Below, piece after piece: positions 8,044 through 14,968 of a stretch of 64,000 nucleotides of DNA. Each line of letters begins with the position of its first letter. The stretch's first letter is position 1. The translations under genes were made by a program, and so were the position numbers. The notes under the pieces were generated by a model. The model made no database searches. It was not told the DNA's origin and saw only the letters and a program-made list of their open reading frames with translations. The DNA comes from Sphingomonas sp. DG1-23 (lineage in GTDB: Bacteria > Pseudomonadota > Alphaproteobacteria > Sphingomonadales > Sphingomonadaceae), in assembly GCF_030730875.1 (NCBI RefSeq), contig NZ_JAVAMA010000012.1, positions 1-64,000 of the forward strand. Reading direction: 5' to 3'.

Positions 8044-8295
8044 TTATTTCTTCGACGAGCTTTCCTTCTCGCTGCCCAATTGGGTGGCGGCATAGACCGC
8101 GCCGCCGACCGCGGCCGCAGCGCCCGCGGCGACCGCCGCTGCCGCGACCGGGTGATCCTTCACTGCCTGCACCGTCGCATCGACTGCGCCGGCAACGGTT
8201 TCCTGCGCCGAGGCGAGGAAGGACTTTTCGGATCCCTGGCTCTGGCTCGCGCTATCGCCGGAATTGCTCGTGCTGTTGCTGTTGCTGTTGGCCAT
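8044..8295 (-). CDS. Small Ser/Asn-rich protein with an Ala/Gly membrane segment
   Basis: An 83-aa protein with three zones. The N-terminus is low complexity (MANSNSNSTSNSGDSASQSQ), followed by an amphipathic helix (FLASAQETVAGAVDATVQAVKDHP). Next comes an Ala/Val/Gly-rich hydrophobic helix (about 51-70), and the tail is charged (EKESSSKK). This resembles small stress-related, membrane-anchored proteins of the ElaB/YqjD/DUF883 type in layout only. No family can be assigned with confidence. The ATG at 8295 is preceded by GGGAAGCTTCC, giving a ribosome-binding site. A perfect hairpin follows the gene. Confidence 0.75.
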   Translation of the reverse strand: MANSNSNSTSNSGDSASQSQGSEKSFLASAQETVAGAVDATVQAVKDHPVAAAAVAAGAAAAVGGAVYAATQLGSEKESSSKK

Positions 8296-8368
8296 GAAGC
8301 TTCCCTTTCACAGAAGTACCCTGGGTCAACTCACGCACCGGCGGAGCAGTTCCGTTACGGGTACGGCG

Positions 8369-8851
8369 TTACAGCCGGGCGAGCAGATAATCGGCCGAAC
8401 TGACCTCGAACTGGCCGGGCGCCTCGACATGCAATTGCTCGACGACGCCGTCGTTGACCAGCATCGAATAGCGCTTGCCGCGGGTGCCGAGGCCGAAGCC
8501 GCTGCCGTCCATCTCGAGGTCCACGGCCTTGGCGAAGGTGCCGTTGCCGTCGGCGAGCATCGTCACCTTGCCGTCGACGCCCGATGCCTTGCCCCATGCG
8601 CCCATCACGAAGGCGTCGTTGACTGCGGTGCAGGCGATCTCGTCGACGCCCTTGGCCTTCAATTCGTCGGCCTTTTCGACGAAGCCGGGAAGGTGCTTGG
8701 CCGAGCAGGTCGGCGTGAACGCGCCGGGCACCGAGAAGAGCGCGACCTTGCGACCGGCGAAATATTCGTCCGAACCGATCTGCTCGGGGCCTTCCTCGCC
8801 CACCTTGACGAGCTGGGTGCTGGGAATACGGTCGCCAACCTGGATGGTCAT
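8369..8851 (-). CDS. Peroxiredoxin of the Prx5/AhpE-like type
   Basis: A 160-aa thiol peroxidase that reduces hydrogen peroxide and alkyl hydroperoxides in the cytoplasm. The peroxidatic cysteine is Cys49 in PGAFTPTCSAKHLPGF, the signature of the Prx5 subfamily, with Thr46 in place for catalysis. The conserved arginine is in the GTRGKRYSMLV region, and NDAFVMGAWGKA is the family's following helix. Cys77-like positions (IACTAVND) also fit. The length is normal for one-domain Prx5 proteins, without a fused glutaredoxin. The start is set by GAGGAGAG immediately upstream. The gene is divergent from yqgE across about 95 bp. Confidence 0.95.
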   Translation of the reverse strand: MTIQVGDRIPSTQLVKVGEEGPEQIGSDEYFAGRKVALFSVPGAFTPTCSAKHLPGFVEKADELKAKGVDEIACTAVNDAFVMGAWGKASGVDGKVTMLADGNGTFAKAVDLEMDGSGFGLGTRGKRYSMLVNDGVVEQLHVEAPGQFEVSSADYLLARL

Positions 8852-8946
8852 TTCACTCTCCTCTTGAGGTCAGCGCACCAATTGGCGCGGTCGATGACAT
8901 TTTCAAGCGTGACGGACCCGAAATCGAAGCGATAAGTTGACCGGGA

Positions 8947-9507
8947 ATGGATTCGACACCCAATCTCACCGGCCAGTTCCTCCTCGCAATGCCGGGGATC
9001 GGCGATTCGCGCTTCGAGCGCGCCGTGATCGCCATGTGCGCGCATGACGACGAAGGCGCGCTCGGCATCGGCATCGGCGAGACGATCGAGGGGCTCGGGC
9101 TGCACGAATTGCTCCGGCAGTTCGAGATCGATCCCGGCGCGGTGCCCGATGCGCCGGTGCATTTCGGCGGACCGGTCGAGCCGCGGCGCGGCTTCGTGCT
9201 GCATTCGACCGATTGGGGCGGACAGGACACGATCGACGTCGGCGGGCGCTGGTCGCTCTCCGGCACGATCGACGTGCTCAAGGCGATCGCCGAGGGCAAG
9301 GGCCCGAGCCGCTGGCTGGTGGCATTGGGCTATGCCGGCTGGGCCGAGGGCCAGCTCGACGCGGAAATGACGCGGCACGGCTGGTTCAGCACCAGCGGCG
9401 ACACCGGATTGCTCTACGATGTCGACGCGCGGCGGCGCTGGGTGAAGGGCTTCGAGATTGCAGGGATCGATCCGCGGCTGCTGGCGAACAGCACCGGGAC
9501 GGCGTGA
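8947..9507 (+). CDS. YqgE/AlgH-family protein (UPF0301)
   Basis: A 186-aa cytoplasmic protein of the UPF0301 family. Diagnostic parts are LTGQFLLAMPGIGDSRFERAVIAMCAHDDEGALGI at the start, the central VHFGGPVEPRRGFVLHS and the C-terminal ALGYAGWAEGQLDAEM. The length is that of the family. Members are widely conserved and were associated with alginate regulation in Pseudomonas, but the molecular role is not established. The first ATG is at 8947, next to the divergent peroxiredoxin gene. Confidence 0.92.
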   Translation: MDSTPNLTGQFLLAMPGIGDSRFERAVIAMCAHDDEGALGIGIGETIEGLGLHELLRQFEIDPGAVPDAPVHFGGPVEPRRGFVLHSTDWGGQDTIDVGGRWSLSGTIDVLKAIAEGKGPSRWLVALGYAGWAEGQLDAEMTRHGWFSTSGDTGLLYDVDARRRWVKGFEIAGIDPRLLANSTGTA

Positions 9508-9672
9508 GTCGCGGTCGCGCGGCAGGTGCGCGGAAATAGGATTCGGCGGGGCAAGATTCACGGTTTGCACGGCAATCGCGCAATTCCGTTGCGCAATGGC
9601 GCACGTAAATTTCCTACGGGTGCAGGTCAGGGGCGGATACAGGACAGCGAATTCGCGCAAGATCTGCGAACG

Positions 9673-9687
9673 GAACATAAGTAGAAC
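9673..9687. promoter_or_regulatory. SOS-box-like sequence with no adjacent gene
   Basis: GAAC-N7-GAAC occurs here exactly (GAACATAAGTAGAAC), in the middle of the 403-bp gene-free stretch 9508-9910. GTTC-N7-GTTC and its complement is the LexA-binding consensus of alphaproteobacteria. No convincing reading frame starts on either side, because yqgE ends at 9507 and the AlkD-like gene ends at 9911. A match of this degeneracy is expected once or twice by chance in 64 kb, so support is weak. The rest of the stretch holds a repeat (9763-9877) and otherwise nothing I recognise. Confidence 0.3.
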
Positions 9688-9762
9688 ATACTGGATGAGG
9701 GGCTTGTAGGAAAGGGACCGCCTCGCCGGGATCATGGTTCAGGCTTCGACCCTAATTGCTAT

Positions 9763-9877
9763 TCCCGTCATCCGGGATCCACCTCTCCGCGGACACCTGC
9801 CTCTTGGTGGATCCCGGACAGCTCGCTTTTCTGATCAAATCAGAGATTTGAAGAAAGGCGGCTTTCGGGATGACGAT
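9763..9877. repeat. Intergenic inverted repeat, family D
   Basis: Facing arms: CCCGTCATCCGGGATCCACC at the left and GGTGGATCCCGGA in the middle, with CGGGATGACG closing on the right. The unit lies between the convergent ends of yqgE and the AlkD-like gene and could serve both as a termination or processing structure. An inner AT-rich piece (CTGATCAAATCAGAGATTTG) breaks the right arm. Confidence 0.7.
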
Positions 9878-9910
9878 CAGCGATGACGGTAGCGGATCCG
9901 AACCGGGAGC

Positions 9911-10588
9911 TCACGCCTTGGCATCGGCTTTGGCGAAGGCGCGGGCGGCGTCCTTGCCGATCCAGCGTGCGGTCTTGTCGGCGGAAGCGGCAAGGGTGGC
10001 GGCGAGGTCGCGGGCGGCGGCGCGCAGGGGCGGGCTCTTCTTGCCGCCGATCGCGCGGAGCGCCCAGTTGACGCCTTTCCTGACGAAATTGCGCGGGTCG
10101 CCTGCTGCGGCGCGGATCAGCGGCAGGCGGGCGAGATACTCCCCATCCGTGCCCTTGCGATGCACCGCGCAGCTGGCGAGCAGCACGAACGCAGCGCGCT
10201 TGCCGAATTCATGGTCGAGCGTCGCCCAGCGATCGATCGCCGCGAAGGCGTGCGGGGTTCGGTCCCACAGCTTGAAGCAGACCGTGTCGGTGACGGCCCA
10301 ATTGTCGAAATCGGCGCGCCAGCGATCCATCCGTTCGGGTGTCACCGTGGCGGGATCGTCGACCATGCAGGCCAGCATCCGCGCCTCGTAGACGCGAGTC
10401 TGCCATAGCGACTCCGCGAGCGCGGGATCGCGGCCGAGCGGTTTGGCGACGGCGTGAATCTTCGCCATCGCCACGCCGATCACGCGATCGGCAGTGACGA
10501 TGCCGTAGCGCGGGCCGAGCGCGTCGCGAAACGCCGGATCGGCATGGGATTCGAGGGCACGGAGGAGCGGGGCGGTATGATCGGACAC
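9911..10588 (-). CDS. DNA alkylation repair protein (AlkD-like HEAT-repeat family)
   Basis: A roughly 225-aa all-helical protein of the AlkC/AlkD superfamily. These proteins excise N3- and N7-alkylated bases without a helix-hairpin-helix fold. Family features are the repeated two-helix units, MDRWRADFDNWAVTDTVC (the D-W motif that contacts DNA), LWDRTPHAFAAIDRWATLDHEFGKRAAFVLLAS and DPRNFVRKGVNWALRAIG near the end. The start is uncertain: GTG at 10588 (VSDHTAPLLRALESHADP) begins at the family's first helix, while an in-frame ATG at 10657 adds 23 residues without family character. It is convergent with yqgE. Confidence 0.85.
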   Translation of the reverse strand: MSDHTAPLLRALESHADPAFRDALGPRYGIVTADRVIGVAMAKIHAVAKPLGRDPALAESLWQTRVYEARMLACMVDDPATVTPERMDRWRADFDNWAVTDTVCFKLWDRTPHAFAAIDRWATLDHEFGKRAAFVLLASCAVHRKGTDGEYLARLPLIRAAAGDPRNFVRKGVNWALRAIGGKKSPPLRAAARDLAATLAASADKTARWIGKDAARAFAKADAKA

Positions 10589-10766
10589 AGTGCCCACGAT
10601 AATGCGGCGTGCGTATCCGGGAAATGCCTTCGCATTCGCTTGAGGTAACGCTAACATCGTCAGGGCAATGTCGTGCTCCTGGGAAAGCGGGAGTCCGGGA
10701 TGGCGGCTACTAAACGACCCTGGGCTCCTGCCTTCGCCGGAGCACTGGAGGGGAGGAGAGGGGCAT

Positions 10767-12350
10767 ATGATCCGGCATTTGCTTGCGTGTGCGGTGGCGC
10801 TGTGTGCGAGCCCGGTGCCAGCGCAGACCGTCGGGATCTTTTCGAGCCATGCCGATATCGGCGAGACCGCGACTCCGGGCAGCGTCAGCCATGACGCCGG
10901 CCGCTACCGGATGACGGCGAGCGGGGCCAATATCTGGGGCGAAAAGGACGCGTTCCACTTTGCCTGGGTGCAACGATCGGGCGATCTCCACATCGCCGCC
11001 GATATTGCATGGGAAGGCAAGGGCAAGGACCCGCACCGCAAGGCCGGGTTGATGATACGGCAGAACCGCACGCCGGGATCGCCCTATGCCGATGTGATGG
11101 TCCACGGCGACGGTCTGATTGCGATGCAATATCGCGAGGTGCAGGATGGGCCGACACGGCAGATCATCTCGAGCATGACGGCCAGCACCGCGCGGGTGCG
11201 GCTCGAGCGTGAGGGCGACTTCGTCTATTTCTCGGTCGGGCCGCGACAAATCATACTCGGGCATGGTGGCGATACGGCGGCCGAGGCGAGCGATGCAGCG
11301 GACTGGCCGAACGGCTCGCTCGAGCACGGCGGCGGCAGTTACCGGATCGCGTTTCAGGCGCCGGTGATGGTCGGGCTGGCGCTGTCGGCGCACGATAACG
11401 GCGTCACCGAGACCGCGACCTTCTCGAACGTCGAACTGCAGGTGCCGAGCCTCGCTTACGTGCCCGACACCGGCTATGCCGCGAAGGTCGAGAGCAGCCT
11501 CGAGACGATCGAGGTCGGCGGGGTGCAGAGCCGCCGGGTGGTCCGCCATTTCCCCGGCAAGATCGAGGCGCCCAACTGGACTCGCGACGGCAAGGCCCTG
11601 ATATACAATGCCGACGGCCGGATCTGGCGGATCCCGGTCGAAGGCGGCGAACCGGTGGCGATCCCGACCGGGCGGCATATCCGCAACAACAACGATCACG
11701 GCATTTCGCCCGACGGGACGCAATTGGTGATCTCGGACCAGTCCGAGCCCGACAATCTGTCGCGGATCTTCGTGCTGCCGCTCACGGGATCGGCGGGGCC
11801 GCGCGAAGTGGTGAGCGATGCCAGAGCGCGGTCCTACTGGCATGGCTGGAGCCCGGACGGGAAGACCCTGGCCTATGTCCGGGTCGGCACCGACGACGAC
11901 AGCTACGATATCTGGGTCAAGGATCTGGCGGGCGGTCCGGCGCGGCCGCTGATCGTCGGGCCGGGGGTCGATGACGGGCCCGAATATTCGCCCGACGGCA
12001 AATATCTTTATTTCAACTCGACCCGCAGCGGCGCGATGGCGATCTGGCGCGCCAATGCCGACGGTAGCGATCCGGTGCAGCTGACCAAGGACCCCGAGCG
12101 GCGCGACTGGTTTCCGCATCTCTCCCCGGACGGCAAGTGGATCGTCTTCGTGTCGTTCGGGCTCGACGTGGCGCTGGCCGATCACCCGCCCAACCGCGCC
12201 GACGTGGCGCTCAAGATCATGCCGGCCGACGGCAGCGCGCCGCCCCGGGTGTTGACCCGATTGTTCGGCGGGCAAGGGACGATCAACGTGCCGAGCTGGT
12301 CGCCCGACGGGAAGCAGGTGGCGTTCGTGAGCTACCGGCTGGTGCGGTGA
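10767..12350 (+). CDS. Secreted TolB-like beta-propeller protein with an N-terminal jelly-roll domain
   Basis: A 527-aa exported protein. The signal peptide is MIRHLLACAVALCASPVPAQ. Residues of about 20-230 (HADIGETATPGSVSHDAGRYRM, GLMIRQNRTPGSPYADVMVHGDGL) resemble the concanavalin-like fold of DUF1349/REGLE proteins. From about 260 onward there are repeated WD40/PD40 blades: NWTRDGKALIYNADGRIWRIP, GISPDGTQLVISD, GWSPDGKTLAYVR, EYSPDGKYLYFNS, HLSPDGKWIVFVS and SWSPDGKQVAFVS. TolB-type propellers usually bind partners or glycans. The start at 10767 has a GGAGGAG ribosome-binding site. No operon partner is visible: the divergent AlkD-like gene lies upstream and a convergent gene abuts its stop. 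Confidence 0.85.
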   Translation: MIRHLLACAVALCASPVPAQTVGIFSSHADIGETATPGSVSHDAGRYRMTASGANIWGEKDAFHFAWVQRSGDLHIAADIAWEGKGKDPHRKAGLMIRQNRTPGSPYADVMVHGDGLIAMQYREVQDGPTRQIISSMTASTARVRLEREGDFVYFSVGPRQIILGHGGDTAAEASDAADWPNGSLEHGGGSYRIAFQAPVMVGLALSAHDNGVTETATFSNVELQVPSLAYVPDTGYAAKVESSLETIEVGGVQSRRVVRHFPGKIEAPNWTRDGKALIYNADGRIWRIPVEGGEPVAIPTGRHIRNNNDHGISPDGTQLVISDQSEPDNLSRIFVLPLTGSAGPREVVSDARARSYWHGWSPDGKTLAYVRVGTDDDSYDIWVKDLAGGPARPLIVGPGVDDGPEYSPDGKYLYFNSTRSGAMAIWRANADGSDPVQLTKDPERRDWFPHLSPDGKWIVFVSFGLDVALADHPPNRADVALKIMPADGSAPPRVLTRLFGGQGTINVPSWSPDGKQVAFVSYRLVR

Positions 12351-13094
12351 TCAGGTGCCCGCGCGCGGGGTGAAGCCGGTATCGCCGAGCTCGAGCCGGC
12401 GCAGATCGAGGCGCGTCTCGCTGCGGAAGCGGGCGACCGCGGCGTCACCCAGCCGGCGCAGGGTGTCGCGATCGCCGCGCTTGACCGCGTCAGTATAGGC
12501 GGCGTGCTGGATCAGGAAATTGAGCATCCAGGTCTCGGCCATTTCCTGGCGCTGCGCTTCGTTCAGGCCGGCCTGACCGGCATTGGCGGCGATGATCGCG
12601 CGGACCTGATCGCGGACCGCGAGGATCTGCGTCCGATTGCCTTCGCGGCCATTGGCCATCCCCCAGTTGAGCAGCCAATAGGCGGCGAGCGCGTCCGCCA
12701 CGTCGCCGTTGCGCAGCCCGTCGCTCGCGACGATCTGCGCCCAGCTGGCGACCGGATCGTCGCGCTCGAGCGCCGCGGCGAGCTGGCGCGCTTTGGCCGC
12801 GCCGATCCGCGCGTTCATCGCTGCGAGGAATTGCCGCCGCACGCGGGCGCTCACCGTGGGGGAAGGGCGGTAGCTGGTCGACGCGCGTGAGGCCGGCACC
12901 GCGCGGGGCGTGGGCGCCGCGCGCTTGCGACCGGAGTCTGCCGGACGGCTCGGGTGCGCGATCGCGGCGTCGATCCGCTGCTGGTTGAGGATGTCCGACA
13001 GCACGTAATCGTTGGGCAGGACCGTCGGCATGTCCTGTGCCGCGGCGGGGAATGCGAGGCCGGCAACGGCAAGGATCGCGACACGAAAGCGCAT
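12351..13094 (-). CDS. Secreted hypothetical protein (DUF6683-like)
   Basis: A 247-aa exported protein with a signal peptide (MRFRVAILAVAGLAFPAAAQ). A Pro/Ser/Arg-rich linker (about 48-85) leads to a helical domain. The domain contains VRRQFLAAMNARIGAAKARQLAAALE, ALAAYWLLNWGMANG and ETWMLNFLIQHAAYTDAVKRGD, a pattern I associate tentatively with DUF6683-type proteins of unknown function. It ends one base after the convergent TolB-like gene, so the pair has no room for separate terminators. Upstream of its ATG is the ahcY promoter region, making it divergent from ahcY. Confidence 0.7.
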   Translation of the reverse strand: MRFRVAILAVAGLAFPAAAQDMPTVLPNDYVLSDILNQQRIDAAIAHPSRPADSGRKRAAPTPRAVPASRASTSYRPSPTVSARVRRQFLAAMNARIGAAKARQLAAALERDDPVASWAQIVASDGLRNGDVADALAAYWLLNWGMANGREGNRTQILAVRDQVRAIIAANAGQAGLNEAQRQEMAETWMLNFLIQHAAYTDAVKRGDRDTLRRLGDAAVARFRSETRLDLRRLELGDTGFTPRAGT

Positions 13095-13239
13095 GAGATC
13101 GAATCCTCCGCAGCGTTGGCCTTGCGAAGCGGCCTATCGGAAACGCAGCGTCCGGGCGACGCGCTTCGCCGCATTTCCGGGGCGATCAGCCGCGCCGGCC
13201 GATGTGCGCCGGCGCAGATCCGGGCGGCGGCTTCCGTAC

Positions 13240-13259
13240 ATATAAAGATATCTTTATAT
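13240..13259. promoter_or_regulatory. Perfect 20-bp palindrome, candidate SahR operator for ahcY
   Basis: ATATAAAGATATCTTTATAT is a perfect palindrome centred between 13249 and 13250, about 95 bp before the ahcY start, in an otherwise GC-rich stretch. SahR is an ArsR-family repressor that senses S-adenosylhomocysteine and controls ahcY and methionine-cycle genes in proteobacteria. I recall alphaproteobacterial sites of this AT-rich, GATATC-centred form. The sequence symmetry is certain; the identity of the regulator is inferred, and no sahR gene is in the window. Confidence 0.65.
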
Positions 13260-13354
13260 CTGACTTGCGCATTCCCGTCCGACGCGGTAGGGCGCGCCAA
13301 TCGCGGCCGGCGAGTCCGGCGCGCCGACCCTTTTACCTGCTGGAGATGCAGCCC

Positions 13355-14770
13355 GTGGCTACCGTGCTCGACAAGAACGATTACGTCATCAAGGACATCG
13401 AACTCGCCGCTTTCGGCCGCAAGGAAATCGAGATCGCCGAGACCGAGATGCCGGGCCTGATGGCGCTGCGCGACGAATTCGGCGCGTCGCAGCCGCTCAA
13501 GGGCGCGCGGATCACCGGTTCGCTCCACATGACGATCCAGACCGCGGTGCTGATCGAGACGCTGACCGCACTCGGCGCGCAGGTCCGCTGGGCGACCTGC
13601 AACATCTTCTCGACGCAGGACCATGCCGCCGCCGCGATCGCCGCGAGCGGCGTGCCGGTGTTTGCGGTGAAGGGCGAGAGCCTTGCCGAATATTGGGACT
13701 ATGTCGGCGACATCTTCAACTGGGGCGCGGACGGCGATGGCACCACCGCCAACATCATCCTCGACGACGGCGGCGACGCCACCATGTTCGCATTGTGGGG
13801 CGCCAAGCTCGAAGCCGGCGCGACGCTGGGCGAGCCGGAGAATGACGAGGAAGTCGAGTTCCAGCGCGCGCTGAAGGCGTTCATCGCCAAATATCCGGGC
13901 TATCTGACCGAGACCGTCAAGAATCTGAAGGGCGTCTCGGAAGAGACCACCACCGGCGTCCACCGCCTGTACGAGATCGCCAAGAAGGGCGAGCTGCCCT
14001 TCCCGGCGATCAACGTCAACGACAGCGTCACCAAGTCGAAGTTCGATAATCTCTATGGCTGCAAGGAATCGCTGGTCGACGCGATCCGCCGCGCCACCGA
14101 CGTGATGCTCGCCGGCAAGGTCGCCGTGGTCGCCGGCTTCGGCGACGTCGGCAAGGGCAGCGCCCAGTCGCTCCGCAACGGCGGTGCGCGCGTGATGGTC
14201 ACCGAAGTCGATCCGATCTGCGCGCTGCAGGCGGCGATGGAGGGCTTCGAGGTCGTGACGATGGAAGAGGCGGTGCAGCGCGCCGACATCTTCGTCACCG
14301 CGACCGGCAATGCCGACGTCATCACCGCCGATCACATGAAGGCGATGAAGCCGATGTCGATCGTCTGCAACATCGGCCATTTCGACAGCGAGATCCAGAT
14401 CGCCGCGCTGTCGAACTATGAGTGGGACGAGGTCAAGCCGGGCACCGACCTGGTCAAGTTCCCCGACGGCAAGCAGATCATCATCCTCGCCAAGGGCCGC
14501 CTGGTGAACCTGGGCTGCGCGACCGGCCACCCGTCGTTCGTGATGTCGGCGTCGTTCACCAACCAGACGCTGGCGCAGATCGAGCTGTTCACCAAGGGCG
14601 AGAACTACAAGAACGAAGTGTACGTCCTGCCGAAGCATCTCGACGAGAAGGTCGCGGCGCTGCACCTCGAAAAGCTCGGCGTGAAGCTGTCGAAGCTGAC
14701 GAGCAAGCAGGCAGGCTATATCGGCGTGCCGGTCGAAGGTCCGTTCAAGCCGGATCACTATCGCTACTGA
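13355..14770 (+). CDS. ahcY: Adenosylhomocysteinase
   Basis: A 471-aa cytoplasmic enzyme that splits S-adenosylhomocysteine into adenosine and homocysteine, relieving product inhibition of methyltransferases. Recognisable blocks are LKGARITGSLHMTIQTAVLIETL (substrate site), FSTQDHAAAAIA, the AhcY-specific insert of alphaproteobacterial enzymes, NVNDSVTKSKFDNLYGCKESL, the NAD-binding VVAGFGDVGKGSAQSLR at about 260, and the C-terminal KPDHYRY. The start is GTG at 13355 (VATVLDKND), with GGAG 9 nt upstream. An ATG at 13346 lies directly after that GGAG and is less likely. A palindromic operator candidate precedes it and a strong terminator follows. Confidence 0.97.
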   Translation: MATVLDKNDYVIKDIELAAFGRKEIEIAETEMPGLMALRDEFGASQPLKGARITGSLHMTIQTAVLIETLTALGAQVRWATCNIFSTQDHAAAAIAASGVPVFAVKGESLAEYWDYVGDIFNWGADGDGTTANIILDDGGDATMFALWGAKLEAGATLGEPENDEEVEFQRALKAFIAKYPGYLTETVKNLKGVSEETTTGVHRLYEIAKKGELPFPAINVNDSVTKSKFDNLYGCKESLVDAIRRATDVMLAGKVAVVAGFGDVGKGSAQSLRNGGARVMVTEVDPICALQAAMEGFEVVTMEEAVQRADIFVTATGNADVITADHMKAMKPMSIVCNIGHFDSEIQIAALSNYEWDEVKPGTDLVKFPDGKQIIILAKGRLVNLGCATGHPSFVMSASFTNQTLAQIELFTKGENYKNEVYVLPKHLDEKVAALHLEKLGVKLSKLTSKQAGYIGVPVEGPFKPDHYRY

Positions 14771-14794
14771 GCCTTTTCGGCATCGGCGAAACAG

Positions 14795-14827
14795 GGGCCG
14801 CGTCTCTACTGGAGGCGCGGCCCTTTT
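14795..14827 (+). terminator. Intrinsic terminator of ahcY
   Basis: An 8-bp GC-rich stem (GGGCCGCG / CGCGGCCC) with a 13-nt loop is followed by TTTT, 25 bp after the ahcY stop. It separates ahcY from the following TonB receptor gene, which therefore has its own promoter. Two direct copies of TGTTGCAGAA (14848-14857 and 14867-14876) lie between this terminator and the receptor. Confidence 0.8.
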
Positions 14828-14968
14828 CGTTGCGCCCCGAGGCAGCGTGTTGCAGAACGGAGACACTGTTGCAGAAACCGTGCGGTGCGCGCTTCGCGGC
14901 GAGGATCGGAAACACTCGGGAAACGTAGCAGCGGAAGGCGTGAGCCATATTCGAAGAGGGGTTTCTCG

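Noticed and set aside
8848..9735. Minus-strand open frame across yqgE that would start near the SOS-like site
   Set aside because: It is antisense to yqgE over most of its length and shows no recognisable domain, so it is not a damage-inducible gene.
13095..13354. SAM or SAH riboswitch before ahcY
   Set aside because: I could not recognise the conserved core of a SAM-II or SAH aptamer. The palindromic DNA operator explains the region better; a covariance-model search would decide.
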